DNA from: Stomoxys calcitrans
Taxonomy: Eukaryota; Arthropoda; Insecta; Diptera; Muscidae
DNA length: 64,000 bases
NCBI RefSeq assembly: GCF_963082655.1
Contig: NC_081553.1
Location: 34,780,019-34,844,018, forward strand
Reading direction: 5' to 3'
The notes beneath the pieces are model-generated. The model saw nothing but the letters and a program-made list of their open reading frames with translations, had not been told where the DNA came from and made no database searches. Shown in pieces: positions 30,766 through 42,900 of this stretch. Positions within the stretch are counted from its first letter, which is position 1. Every line of letters begins with the position of its first letter. Made by a program: the position numbers and the translations under genes.

Positions 30766-31212
30766 CGGGTTGATAAACCACACTAAGTCGCCCACCACTT
30801 TATAATTTCAGCAAAAAATGCGCTTTGAACATTCCCCGACCAATCATCATATGAAATATTTCGCACCCAATCCCCCAGTTTTACTTTTATTTCTTCTTTG
30901 AATAATTGTTTGCACTTGTTGCCATATTCAGATATTTATGGCTGCCAAGTGATGCATTATTTCATGTAACATTTGCTAATAAAATATAAAAATTTTTAAA
31001 ATTACTACATTGTATGTGGAATTATTTGAATAAAAATAGGCGAAATTGCAATACAAGCGAAATCCCACACAATTTGTGTGAAAATGCAATTTTTCATGAT
31101 TTCGATTGCTTGTTTTTTGATTGCGTGCATTAAGTTCGTTGTGCTTTCTTCTTGTTTTCCGACATTTAAATGCATGCTGTACATTGAACTTAAAAATAAA
31201 ATTTTCATAATT
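30766..31212. other. Sequence left of the LINE insertion, no gene seen
   Basis: AT-rich, apparently low-copy within the window apart from its mate at 48911-49293. No coding or RNA gene recognised. The inverted homology stops at 31134 only because the mate is cut by the assembly gap. Confidence 0.5.
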
Positions 31213-31223
31213 CTGTGGCAAAT
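31213..31223. repeat. LINE target-site duplication (left)
   Basis: CTGTGGCAAAT lies directly before the poly(T) (the LINE poly(A) on the minus strand) and recurs at 36028-36038. An 11-bp duplication is typical of target-primed reverse transcription. The last T may belong to the tail. Confidence 0.82.
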
Positions 31224-31403
31224 TTTTTTTTTTTTTTTTTTTTTTTTGTAATTTTTATTAATGCGATCTATCTAACATTGATATTTAACATTATTCTGGT
31301 GTTTTAAATTTCTTTTAGATGGTATTAACCCAGTGGTCAATCCATTTAACATATACATACATAAATTTCAGTTTGAGGAACAATATTTATACAAAGATTT
31401 TAT

Positions 31404-34070
31404 TTATGCGATTAGATCTTGTGGTGCTTTTCGTTTTAGCCTTGTAAAAGTTTCCCGATTTGACATTAAGTTGGCCGCTAGGGGGTTTGGATGGTCGTCA
31501 ATTCTTAATTTATATGACATTAATTGCGATGAAATCTCTTCCTTTACTGTTTTTATGTTTAGATCCTTATGTAGGCGTTCGTTGGTAACGTATGTTGTGG
31601 CATTTGTAATTATTCTTAGTACTTTAGATTGAAACTGTTGCAGTAATTTTATATTGGTATTTGAGGCGGTCCCCCATAATTGGATGCCATATGTCCAGAT
31701 TGGTTTTAATATGCATTTGTATATGAGGATTTTGTTTTCCAAAGAGAGTTTCGAGCGGTATCCAATTAGGTATTTCATTTTTCTCAGTTGAATATCGAGA
31801 GCCTTTCTTTTAGTTTGGATGTGTTTCTTCCATTTAAGTTTTCTATCTAGATAAATTCCAAGATATAGGGCTTCATCTTTCTGTGGGATCTCAATTTGGT
31901 TCAATTGAACAGGGGGACATGTGGCATGTTTCAATGTATATGTAACTTGGGTAGATTTTGACTCATTGGCTTTTATACGCCATTCACGTAGCCATACCGA
32001 TAACGTGTTTAAGTACTTTTGGAGGGCATTACTCGCTTTTTGTGCATCTTTACTGACAGCTAATACCGCTGTATCATCAGCGAAAGTCCCGATCACAGCA
32101 TTCTGTGATCGTGGAAGGTCAGCTGTAAATAAGAGATATAGCAGTGGACCAAGTACACTACCTTGTGGTACACCGGCACGAATATTCTTGATGGTACTTG
32201 CTTCACCGGCTTCTTGAACATAAAAATGCCGATCGTTAATATACGATTTAATAAACAGATAAAAATTGATTGGTAACAGCTTTTTTATTTTGTAAAGTAA
32301 GCCCTCGTGCCATACCTTATCAAATGCTTGCGATATATCCAGGAATGCAGCTGTACAAAATTCTTTGGATTCAAACGCGTTGTGTATTGTTTCAACCAGA
32401 CGATGGATTTGTTCTATTGTGCCGTGATTTTTCCTGAACCCAAATTGATGGTCAGGGATAAGTTCTTTTTGATTTACAATTGGCGTTAATCGCTTTAAAA
32501 ATAGAATTTCAAGAACTTTGGAAAGTACAGACAGCAGACTAATTGGACGATAAGACTTTACTTGGTCTGTGGGTTTGCCAGGTTTTTGAATCATTGTTAT
32601 TTGCGCAACCTTCCATTGCGGGGGTACAAAGCATCGAGTCAAGCATGCGTTGTATATGTAGGTCAATAAATTTAAAGCATTTGCAGGAAGTTCTTTTAAG
32701 ATAGTTGGTGTAATCAAATCATAACCAGGTGCTTTATTTGCTTTAAGGGTGTTGATAACTTTAATAACTTCAGCCTTCGAAAATTTTTTAATGGGCAGAT
32801 CAAGTTGGTGGGTTTCATCTAGGATTTTTTTAATATTTTCTGGTACAACTTCATTTGTATTTGGGGTAAATACATCAAATAAGTGGTTTGCAAATGTAGT
32901 TGCTTTTTCTAAGTTACTCTTTGTCCAAGAACTATCGGGTTTTCTTATTGGGTGATTTATTTTTGGGTATCTCTTGATAGATTTGGTCACTTTCCACAGG
33001 GAATAATCTGTAGACTTGTTTGGACCAAGACCCTGAATATTTTTTTCAAAATTTTCATTTTGTATATTCTGTAGAAGAAGTTTGAGTTCGGCTGTTGCTT
33101 TGTTTAGTTTCCTCTTATCATCAGGAGATCGCGTTCTTTGCCACGTTTTCTTCGCTTTCCGTTTAATGAAAAGTTTTTTCAAGACGTTTGTTGGAGTAGT
33201 GTGATTTATGGAGAAACTTTTCTGAGGTGTTGCATTCCATGACGCTAGTTGAATATTGCGGACTAGATGTTCCACTGCATCTACTAAATCTTCGTCTGTT
33301 TTAAGAGGAATGTTCTCACTTAGATTCGTACTTAAAAGATACCGAAAATAGTGCCAATTGGTTTTCTTATTGTGTAATGTACATTTTTGGTCCTGTATTA
33401 TATATTTGCAATGCACGGTAAGGAGAACCGGTGAATGGTCGGAAGAGAGTTCACAGATCGATGTGCAATTTTGTGATCCTTCGGGGATACCCTTTGAGAC
33501 ACAAAAATCAATTAGATCTGGGGTTTTATTTACATCAGTGGGCCAATATGTTGGGGTACCAGAGGATTTAACGTTCAAGTTCAGTTCTTTGATGGCGTAA
33601 AACAGTTGTTTTCCCTTTGGAGATGTAAGTCGGGAGCCCCATAGAGGATGTTTAGCATTGTAGTCACCACAAGCTAAGAATTTGTTTCCAAGTGATCTGA
33701 AGAAACTAATGTATAAATCTTTTTTAATGTTATGTTTCGGTGGGCAGTAAATTGAGGAGATGGTTAATGGTCCAAGCCAGTCTTCTACTATAATGTTAGT
33801 TGCTTGTATCTCTTGCGCGCAATAATGTGTTCCTTGGTGATGTTTTATGGTTTTTCTTATTAGGATCCCCGATCCTCCTCTTGCTTTGCTGTCAGGGTGA
33901 TTTACATGATAAAAATCATATTGTGGAATTAAAAGATGAGATTTTTGTGTAAAGTGTGTCTCACAAATTAGCATTACATCTATCTGTCTTGTTCTTAGGA
34001 ATTCCTTTACTTCTAATATATGGTTTGACAAGCCATTTGCATTCCAGAAAACTATGTTGAGTTGACTCAT
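31404..34070 (-). CDS. LINE ORF2: APE endonuclease and reverse transcriptase
   Basis: 888 residues. Residues 1-215 form an APE-type endonuclease: WNANG (N10, N12), E37 in CETHF, D136/N138 in CGDYNAKH, TPDLIDF (183-189) and SDH (210-212). The reverse transcriptase occupies the middle, with YRPISLL, GFRKNHGT, FLDISQAFDKVWH (motif A), GVPQGSVLGP (motif B) and FADD at 663-666 (motif C). The C-terminal third has the usual IWTYGIQLWG stretch. It nicks the target and copies the LINE RNA there. All key residues are present and there are no stops. Its ATG overlaps the ORF1 stop as ATGA, suggesting termination-reinitiation. Confidence 0.95.
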   Translation of the reverse strand: MSQLNIVFWNANGLSNHILEVKEFLRTRQIDVMLICETHFTQKSHLLIPQYDFYHVNHPDSKARGGSGILIRKTIKHHQGTHYCAQEIQATNIIVEDWLGPLTISSIYCPPKHNIKKDLYISFFRSLGNKFLACGDYNAKHPLWGSRLTSPKGKQLFYAIKELNLNVKSSGTPTYWPTDVNKTPDLIDFCVSKGIPEGSQNCTSICELSSDHSPVLLTVHCKYIIQDQKCTLHNKKTNWHYFRYLLSTNLSENIPLKTDEDLVDAVEHLVRNIQLASWNATPQKSFSINHTTPTNVLKKLFIKRKAKKTWQRTRSPDDKRKLNKATAELKLLLQNIQNENFEKNIQGLGPNKSTDYSLWKVTKSIKRYPKINHPIRKPDSSWTKSNLEKATTFANHLFDVFTPNTNEVVPENIKKILDETHQLDLPIKKFSKAEVIKVINTLKANKAPGYDLITPTILKELPANALNLLTYIYNACLTRCFVPPQWKVAQITMIQKPGKPTDQVKSYRPISLLSVLSKVLEILFLKRLTPIVNQKELIPDHQFGFRKNHGTIEQIHRLVETIHNAFESKEFCTAAFLDISQAFDKVWHEGLLYKIKKLLPINFYLFIKSYINDRHFYVQEAGEASTIKNIRAGVPQGSVLGPLLYLLFTADLPRSQNAVIGTFADDTAVLAVSKDAQKASNALQKYLNTLSVWLREWRIKANESKSTQVTYTLKHATCPPVQLNQIEIPQKDEALYLGIYLDRKLKWKKHIQTKRKALDIQLRKMKYLIGYRSKLSLENKILIYKCILKPIWTYGIQLWGTASNTNIKLLQQFQSKVLRIITNATTYVTNERLHKDLNIKTVKEEISSQLMSYKLRIDDHPNPLAANLMSNRETFTRLKRKAPQDLIA

Positions 34071-35548
34071 ATGGTAATCTGTGAAAGTTGAGCAGTAACA
34101 TTCAAAATAAGGCTGGTCATTTGCTGCATTAGAGCATTGAGGCTGGTAAGCATTTCCTTAATGTTGGAGACATTAGGGTTACATATAGGTTGTTGTTGTA
34201 GTCTTGGCTGGCTTTGTGGGTGTTGGGAGTGAGATTGAAGAGTAGGGTTCTGGTTTATAATATTTTGGACGTTTGTGGAGTTGGTGACAGCATTGGAGTA
34301 TGAAGCTGGAGCTGTTAGATTTGATTGTTCTGTGATTGCTTGGGAAGTTATGGCTTGTCTTTCTCTATTTGTTCTTTGAGTTGGAAAGTGTTTTTGAAAA
34401 AGTTGTTTATAAATGTTGCAACCTTTATAGTTTGCTGGGTGGTTTCCTTCACATAGGGCACATTTCACTTCGCTAGCCCAATTTTTACGTACACAAGACT
34501 TTGAGTCATGACTACCAGCACATTTGATACAAACAGATTTTTTTCTGCAATAAGTTTTAGTATGGCCATATTGTTGACAGTTTGCGCATTGTGGTATGGT
34601 TTTCTTTGGACGAGGTGCTTCAAATTTAACAATAGTATTCATAAGTCTTGTGACAGAAAAAATATTTTTATTGTTTGGTTTCGTGGATAACGTTATTTCG
34701 AATAATGGTAGTGGTTTTTTAGAATATCTATTCTTAATATTCCATACATTGGTGGCTTCGTGACCTTCTTTCAGAAGCTCATCCTTCAGTTCTTCCACAT
34801 CTACAGTTGGATGAATATTTTTGAGAATCACTTTGAACCCTCTTTCATTTTTCGGTTTGTAGGTATGGAATTCTGTATCCTTTTTTTGAAGTTCTTCAAC
34901 AATTACTTTATATTTTTCATGGGTCTTTGACATTATTTTTATCTGATCATTACGAAGAGACTTGATTTCGTATTGATTTGGTACGCATTGGGAAAGAAGC
35001 GACATCAATGGCTGAATATTTCCAACCTTATCCACAAAGATTGGTGGTGGTTTGGAATGTTCAAGTAAATTTGAATTAGCATCAGTTTGTAAATTTGAAC
35101 TCATTGCCTGGCTATCCAGAATTGCAAATTTATTTTCAGAAGCTGGATTACTTTTTCCAAGCCAGTATTCGTTTACTGTAGCTTGCTTTTTGTTGGCATT
35201 AGATTGGTTTGGACTTTCTCTATGTCGTTTATTCTTTTGGACTGTTTGCCATTCACCTGTTGGATTTGGGGTTGTTACAATGCTTTCGGCAATATTTTGT
35301 TGGTGGTTCTCAAAACGGCCAACTTCATTTGCAAGTTCTTCTTCGTCTGTTTGAAACGACTCAGAACATTGGTTTTGATTAATTTGCCCTTTCAGGGTTT
35401 CGACATCTTTTTGAAGTTGAAAGCACAATCTTTCATATTTTTGGCTTCTCGCTGACAGCTCGGCGTTTGCCTTTTCTAATTGCTGGAGCTTGCTTACTCT
35501 CAGCGAACCAATACTGTTTCTTGGGGTTATGTCCTCGCTCATATTCAT
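34067..35548 (-). CDS. LINE ORF1: nucleic-acid-binding Gag-like protein
   Basis: 493 residues. Residues about 18-58 are a probable coiled coil (LQQLEKANAELSARSQKYER). A PRE_C2HC-like region lies at about 238-315 (FKVILKNIHPTVDVEELKDE). Three zinc knuckles follow: C321-C324-H329-C334, C340-C343-H347-C352 and C363-C366-H370-C377. The tail is rich in Q, N and S. This is the usual order for jockey-clade ORF1 proteins, which coat the element RNA and carry it to the nucleus. The start is the first ATG after the leader; a second Met lies two codons on. Confidence 0.93.
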   Translation of the reverse strand: MNMSEDITPRNSIGSLRVSKLQQLEKANAELSARSQKYERLCFQLQKDVETLKGQINQNQCSESFQTDEEELANEVGRFENHQQNIAESIVTTPNPTGEWQTVQKNKRHRESPNQSNANKKQATVNEYWLGKSNPASENKFAILDSQAMSSNLQTDANSNLLEHSKPPPIFVDKVGNIQPLMSLLSQCVPNQYEIKSLRNDQIKIMSKTHEKYKVIVEELQKKDTEFHTYKPKNERGFKVILKNIHPTVDVEELKDELLKEGHEATNVWNIKNRYSKKPLPLFEITLSTKPNNKNIFSVTRLMNTIVKFEAPRPKKTIPQCANCQQYGHTKTYCRKKSVCIKCAGSHDSKSCVRKNWASEVKCALCEGNHPANYKGCNIYKQLFQKHFPTQRTNRERQAITSQAITEQSNLTAPASYSNAVTNSTNVQNIINQNPTLQSHSQHPQSQPRLQQQPICNPNVSNIKEMLTSLNALMQQMTSLILNVTAQLSQITI

Positions 35549-36027
35549 AGTTAACGGCTATCAGTGGGTGTTTAGTGTCGATAATGCAGTATATGCGCTT
35601 TGTGTAAACACGCCATATACGCGCGACATTACCAACAGCTGATATCGTCAGACTACTTTTTTATGCGACCAAGCTATGTAAAGGTAGTAGGCAACCCACA
35701 ATCACTATTTGGCAGAAACGACCAGCTGGTGTTGTTAAATTTGTAAAAAGTGATTTAACAACACACAAACAAGCTGTCTCTGTCGTTTATTCCAGTCAAA
35801 AATTATTGTTTCGATGGAGTTTGTTGAAAAATTCAATTTAATTTAATCGATTTTAAAACTCACTCAGAGTCCGAGACGTTTTTCTTCCTATGGCAAGATG
35901 TTCCGGATGAAGATATCTCCTACCCAACACCCTACCAGCATCCAAAAAGCGCCTAGATTAGGAGGATTGGTTTGTATTTCTGCAGCAGACAAAAAACGCG
36001 ACCGTATCATGGAATGACTCTTACTAA
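35549..36027 (-). promoter_or_regulatory. LINE 5' leader with presumed internal promoter
   Basis: About 480 bp between ORF1 and the duplication. LINEs of this group start transcription at their own first bases. The minus-strand start reads TTAGTAAGAGTCATTCCATG, with TCATTC as a plausible initiator. No other element could be fixed. Confidence 0.55.
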
Positions 36028-36038
36028 CTGTGGCAAAT

Positions 36039-36914
36039 GAGATTTGAAATTTTCACAGCACGTGGTCAAAATCAATTATTTCCATCAATCGTTTACAAAT
36101 CAACATAAAAACACTATAAACTTTTTTTTTATGCATGCCAATAAAGATGTGTGAGGCCAAAAACAGCAGTCTATATAAATAAACAATAACAAAAACAGCA
36201 GCAACAGCAACAGCAACAACAACATCGACAGCTTCACAAACAAAATAAAATGCATAATTATGCACAGACACAAGTGCATCCATCCATCTCACAGGCATAA
36301 AAATAATTTTTAGATATTCCCTTTTCACCTCTCTCGCAACTCTCTTCGCTCACACACAACAACAAAAATAGAATGGGAAACTAACGTTCACTATTTCCAA
36401 TAGATTTGGCATTTACCAGACTTTTGCTATACCCTCCCTTTGACGAATGAGTGGTGAGGGGCCATCCCAAAAAATTATGATGTCTGGTTAGAAGAATTTA
36501 CAACCATCGTTATTTTTGGGGATTTTTCGTTTTGTTCTACTTGGCTTTTTACACAGCAACAAAGATGGAAATCAATGTGCATATATGTATGGACATGTGT
36601 GCGTGTGTGCGTGTATCTGCTTGTGTTTATGAAAAATGAAAATATCAGCAAATACAACAACACCACCAACGTATAAAAGCAAATATTTACATAGCCTAAG
36701 CAAATAAACGTCAAAGTCTTAAGTGCGCCATATACATTTTGTAAGAATCGCGCTGCTTCTATGAATTATGGGCGTACAAAGTCAGAATATTTGTTTTTGG
36801 GGATCAAATCAAATCGCTTATGGATCAGACTGTTAAGCTAAACAAAACTAAGACAATTTTTAGATAAACATTTCCCTTGAGCTACCTAAGTTTAAAAATT
36901 GAATTTCTGATGTA
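36039..36914. other. AT-rich DNA with simple repeats, no gene seen
   Basis: It contains CAACAG/CAACAA triplet runs (about 36188-36230), a TG-rich run (about 36595-36620) and generic AT-rich sequence. No protein domain or RNA gene recognised. It separates the LINE from the satellite. Confidence 0.5.
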
Positions 36915-39900
36915 CTAACGAATTAAAGCCCATTTTCCTCTAGGACGCATAGTTAAGGAGATACAGCCATCTTAAGTTTTCCAAGTGACATTTCGAATTT
37001 TAATGGATTTTCGATAAAATTCTATATTTTTGGATGGAGTCACGAATTAAGGCCCATTTGCCTCTAAGACGCATAGTTAAGGAGATACAGCCATTTTAAG
37101 TTTTCCAAGTGAAATTTCGAATTTTAAAGGATTTTCGATAAAATTCTGAAATTTTGGATGGAAACACGAACTAAAGCCTATTTCCCATAGTTCAGGAGAT
37201 ACAGCCATTTTCAGTTTTTCAAGAGAAATTTCGATTTTTCGATGAAATTTTTAATTTTTGGATGGAGTCACGAATTATAGCCCATTTCCCTCTAGGACGC
37301 ATAGTTAAGGAGATACAGTCATTTTCAGTTTTCCAAGTGAAATTTCGATTTTTAATGGATTTTCGATAAAATCTGAATTTTTGTATGAAAACACGAATTA
37401 AAGCCCATTTCCCTCTAGGACGCATAGTAAAGGAGATACAGCCATTTTAAGTTTTCCAAGTGAAATTTCGAATTTGAATGGATTTTCGATGAAATTCTGA
37501 ATTTTTGTATGAAAACCCGAATTAAAGCCCATTTCTCTCTAAGACGCATTAGTTTAGGAGATACAGCCATTTTAAATTTTCCAAATGAAATGTCAAATTT
37601 TAAAGGATTTTCGATAAAATTCTGAATTTTTGGATGGAGTCACGAATTAAAGCCCATTTCCCCCTAGGACGCATAGTTAAGGAGATACAGCCATTTTAAG
37701 TTTTCCAACTGAAATTTCGATTTTTTATAGAATTTCGATGAAATCTTGAATTTTTGGATGGAAACACGAATTAAAGCCCATTTCCCTCTAGGACGCATAG
37801 TTAAGGAGATACAGCCATTTTAAGTTTTCCAAGTAAAATTTCGAGTTTTAATGGATTTTCGATAACATTCTGAATTTTTGGATGGAGTCACGAATTATAG
37901 CCCATTTCCCTCTAGGACGCATAGTTAAGGAGATACAGCCATTTTAAGTTTACCAAGTGAAATTTCGAATTTTAATGGATTTTCGATGAAATTTTTAATT
38001 TTTGGATGCAGTCACGAATTATAGTCAACTTCCCTCTAGGACTCATAGTTAAGGAGATACAGCCATTTTAAGTTTTCCAAATGAAATTTAGATTTTTAAT
38101 GGATTTTCGATAAGATTCGACTTTCTGGATGGAGTCACGAATTAAAGCCCATTTCCCTCTAGGACGCATATTTAAAGAGATACAGCCATTTTAAGTTTTC
38201 CAAGTGAAATTTCGAATTTTAATGGATTTTTATAAACTTCCGATTTTTTTGATGGGGTCACGAATTAAAGCCCATTTCCCTCTAGGACGCATAGTTAAGG
38301 AGATACAGCCATTTTAAGTTTTCCAAGTGAAATTTCGATTTTTAATGGATTTTCGATAAAGTTCTGAATTTTTGGATGGAGTCACGAATTAAAGCCCATT
38401 TCCATCTAGGACGCATAGTTAAGGAGATACAGCCATTTTAAGTTTTCCAAGTGAAATTTCGAATTTGAATGGATTTTCGATAAAATTCCGAATTTTTGGA
38501 TGGGGTCACGAATTATAGCCCATTTCCCTCTAGGACGCATAGTTAAGGAGATACAGCCATTTTAAGTTTACCATGAAATTTCGATTTTAAATGGATTTTC
38601 GATAAAATGCCGAATTTTTGGATGGAGTCACGAATTATAGCCCATTTCCCTCTAGGACGCATAGTTAGGGAGATACAGCCATTTTAAGTTTACCATGTGA
38701 AATTTCGATTTTAAATGGATTTTCGATAAAATTCCGAATTTTTGGATGGAGTCACGAATTAAAGCCCATTTCCCTCTAGGACGCATAGTTAAGGAGATAC
38801 AGCCATTTTAAGTTTACCATGTGAAATTTCGATTTTAAATGGATTTTCGATCAAATTCCGATTTTTTTGATGGGGTCACGAATTAAAGCCCATTTCCCTC
38901 TCGGACGCATAGTTAAGGAGATACAGCCATTTTAAGTTTTCCAAGTGAAATTTCGATTTTTAATGGATTTTCGATAAAATTCTGAATTTTTGGATGGAGT
39001 CACAAATTAAAGCCCATTTCCCTCTAGGACGCATAGTCAAGGAGATACAGCCATTTTAAGTTTTCCAAGTGAAATTTCGAATTTTAATGGATTTTCGATA
39101 AAACTCCGAATTTTTGGATGGAGTCACGAATTATAGCCCATTTCCCTCTAGGACGCATAGTTAATTAGATACAGCCATTTTAAGTTTACCATGTGAAATT
39201 TCGATTTTAAATGGATTTTCGATCAAATTCCGAATTTTTGGATGGAGTCACGAATTAAAGCCCATTTCCCTCTAGGACGCATAGTTAAGGAGATACAGCC
39301 ATTTTAAGTTTTCCAAGTGAAATTTCGAATTTTAATGGATTTTCATAAAATTCCGATTTTTTTGATGGGGTCACGAATTAAAGCCCATTTCCCTCTAGGA
39401 CGCATAGTTAAGGAGATACAGCCATTTTAAGTTTTCCAAGTGAAATTTCGATTTTTAATGGATTTTCATAAAATTCCGATTTTTTTGATGGGGTCACGAA
39501 TTAAAGCCCATTTCCCTCTAGGACGCATAGTTAAGGAGATACAGCCATTTTAAGTTTTCCAAGTGAAATTTCGAATTTGAATGGATTTTCGATAAAATTC
39601 TGAATTTTTGGAAGGGGTCACGAATTATAGCCCATTTCCCTCTAGGACGCATAGTTAAGGAGATACAGCCATTTTAAGTTTACCATGTGAAATTTCGATT
39701 TTAAATGGATTTTCGATAAAATTATGAATTTTTGGATGGAGTCACGAATTATAGCCCATTTCCCTCTAGGACGCATAGTTAAAGAGATACAGCCATTTTA
39801 AGTTTACCATATGAAATTTCGATTTTAAATGGATTTTCGATAAAATTCAGAATTTTTGGATGGAGTCACGAATTATAGCCCATTTAAGTTTTCCAGCCAT

Positions 39901-42900
39901 TTTAAGTTTTCCAAGTGAAATTTCGATTTTTAATGGATTTTCGATAACATTCTGAATTTTTGGATGGGGTCACGAATTATAGCCCATTTCCCTCTAGGAC
40001 GCATAGTTAAGGAGATACAGCCATTTTAAGTTTACCATGTGAAATTTCGATTTTAAATGGATTTTCGATAAAATTATGAATTTTTGGATGGAGTCACGAA
40101 TTATAGCCCATTTCCCTCTAGGACGCATAGTTAAAGAGATACAGCCATTTTAAGTTTACCATATGAAATTTCGATTTTAAATGGATTTTCGATAAAATTC
40201 CGAATTTTTGGATGGAGTCACGAATTGTAGCCCATTTCCCTCTAGGACGCATAGTTAAGGAGATACAGCCATTTTAAGTTTACCATGTGAAATTTCGATT
40301 TTTATTGGATTTTCAATAACATTCTGAATTTTTGGATGGGGTCACGAATTATAGCCCATTTCCCTCTAGGACGCAAAGTTAAGGAGATACAGCCATTTTA
40401 AGTTTACCATGTGAAATTTCGATTTTAAATGGATTTTCGATAAAATTCCGAATTTTTGGATGGAGTCACGAATTAAAGCCCATTTCCCTCTAGGACGCAT
40501 AGTTAAGGAGATACAGCCATTTTAAGTTTTCCAAGTGAAATTTCGATTTTTATTGGATTTTCATAAAATTCCGATTTTTTTGATGGGGTCACGAATTAAA
40601 GCCCATTTCCCTCTAGGACGCATAGTTAAGGAGATACAGCCATTTTAAGTTTTCCAAGTGAAATTTCGATTTTTAATGGATTTTCATAAAATTCCGATTT
40701 TATGTTTTCCAAGTTTTCCAAGTGAAATTTCGAATTTGAATGGATTTTCGATAAAATTCTGAATTTTTGGATGGAGTCACGAATTAAAGCCCATTTCCCT
40801 CTAGGACGCATAGTTAAGGAGATAGAGCCATTTTAAGTTTTCCAAGTGAAATTTCGAATTTGAATGGATTTTCGATAAAATTCCGAATTTTTGGATGGAG
40901 TCACGAATTAAAGCCCATTTCCCTCTAGGACGCATAGTTAAGGAGATACAGCCATTTTAAGTTTTCCAAGTGAAATTTCGATTTTTATTGGATTTTCATA
41001 AAATTCCGATTTTTTTGATGGGGTCACGAATTAAAGCCCATTTCCCTCTAGGACGCATAGTTAAGGAGATACAGCCATTTTAAGTTTTCTAAGTGAAATT
41101 TCGATTTTTAATGGATTTTCGATAAAATTCTGAGTTTTTGGATGGGGTCACGAATTAAAGCCCATTTCCCTCTAGGACGCATAGTTAAGGAGATACAGCC
41201 ATTTTAAGTTTTCCAAGTGAAATTTCGAATTTGAATGGATTTTCGATAAAATTCCGAATTTTTGGATGGAGTCACGAATTAAAGCCCATTTCCCTCTAGG
41301 ACGCATAGTTAAAGAGATACAGCCATTTTAAGTTTACCATATGAAATTTCGATTTTAAATGGATTTTCGATAAAATTCAGAATTTTTGGATGGAGTCACG
41401 AATTATAGCCCATTTAAGTTTTCCAGCCATTTTAAGTTTTCCAAGTGAAATTTCGATTTTTAATGGATTTTCGATAAAATTCTGAGTTTTTGGATGGGGT
41501 CACGAATTAAAGCCCATTTCCCTCTAGGACGCATAGTTAAGGAGATACAGCCATTTTAAGTTTACCATGTGAAATTTCGATTTTAAATGGATTTTCGATA
41601 AAATTATGAATTTTTGGATGGAGTCACGAATTATAGCCCATTTCCCTCTAGGACGCATAGTTAAAGAGATACAGCCATTTTAAGTTTACCATATGAAATT
41701 TCGATTTTAAATGGATTTTCGATAAAATTCAGAATTTTTGGATGGAGTCACGAATTATAGCCCATTTAAGTTTTCCAGCCATTTTAAGTTTTCCAAGTGA
41801 AATTTCGATTTTTAATGGATTTTCGATAAAATTCTGAGTTTTTGGATGGGGTCACGAATTAAAGCCCATTTCCCTCTAGGACGCATAGTTAAGGAGATAC
41901 AGCCATTTTAAGTTTTCCAAGTGAAATTTCGAATTTGAATGGATTTTCGATAAAATTCCGAATTTTTGGATGGAGTCACGAATTATAGCCCATTTCCCTC
42001 TAGGACGCATAGTTAAGGAGATACAGCCATTTTAAATTTTCCAAGTGAAATTTCGAATTTGAATGGATTTTCGATAAGATTCGAGTTTTTGGATGGAGTC
42101 ACGAAATAAAGCCCATTTCCCTCTAGGACGCATAGTAAAGGAGATACAGCCATTTTAAGTTTTCCAAGTGAAATTTCGATTTTTAATGGATTTTCATAAA
42201 ATTCCGATTTTTTTGATGGGGTTACGAATTAAAGCCCATTTCCCTCTAGGACGCATAGTAAAGGAGATACAGCCATTTTAAGTTTTCCAAGTAAAATTTC
42301 GAATTTTAATGGATTTTCATAAAATTCCGATTTTATGTTTTCCAAGTTTTCCAAGTGAAATTTCGAATTTGAATGGATTTTCGATAAAATTCTGAATTTT
42401 TGGATGGAGTCACGAATTAAAGCCCATTTCCCTCTAGGACGCATAGTTAAGGAGATAGAGCCATTTTAAGTTTTCCAAGTGAAATTTCGAATTTGAATGG
42501 ATTTTCGATAAGATTCGAGTTTTTGGATGGAGTCACGAAATAAAGCCCATTTCCCTCTAGGACGCATAGTTAAGGAGATACAGCCATTTTAAGTTTTCCA
42601 AGTGAAATTTCGATAAAATTCTGAATTTTTGGATTGGGTCACGAATTAAAGCCCATTTCCCTCTAGGACGCATAGTTAAGGAGATACAGCCATTTAAAGT
42701 TTTCCAAGTAAAATTTCGAATTTTAATGGATTTTCATAAAATTCCGATTTTATGTTTTCCAAGTTTTCCAAGTGAAATTTCGAATTTTAATGGATTTTCG
42801 ATAAAATTCTGAATTTTTGGATGGGGTCACGAATTAAAGCCCATTTCCCTCTAGGACGCATAGTTAAGGAGATACAGCCATTTTAAGTTTTCCAAGTGAA

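Larger units (their letters stand above)
17375..31134 (+). repeat. Left arm of large inverted duplication
   Basis: The whole segment reappears reverse-complemented at 48911-64000. Examples of mate positions are 31134/48911, 22449/57633, 19719/60363, 18993/61089 and 17404/63971. Coordinate sums shift from about 80,045 near the centre to 79,929, then 80,082, then 81,375, so the arms differ by indels. These include a ~109-bp C-module difference, one 153-bp A module, and a ~1.1-kb insertion only in the right arm. Identity ranges from nearly 100% to about 90%. Confidence 0.92.
31223..36027 (-). mobile_element. Full-length jockey-type LINE
   Basis: A 4.8-kb non-LTR retrotransposon on the minus strand. 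From its 5' end (36027): a ~480-bp leader, ORF1 (35548-34067), ORF2 (34070-31404), a ~156-bp 3' UTR, and a poly(A) tail seen as 25 T at 31223-31247. It is flanked by CTGTGGCAAAT repeats. Three CCHC knuckles in ORF1 with an APE endonuclease plus FADD-type RT in ORF2 are the jockey-clade plan. Both ORFs are open and the tail is long, so it is a recent insertion and possibly active. The 5' boundary rests on the duplication. Confidence 0.92.
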
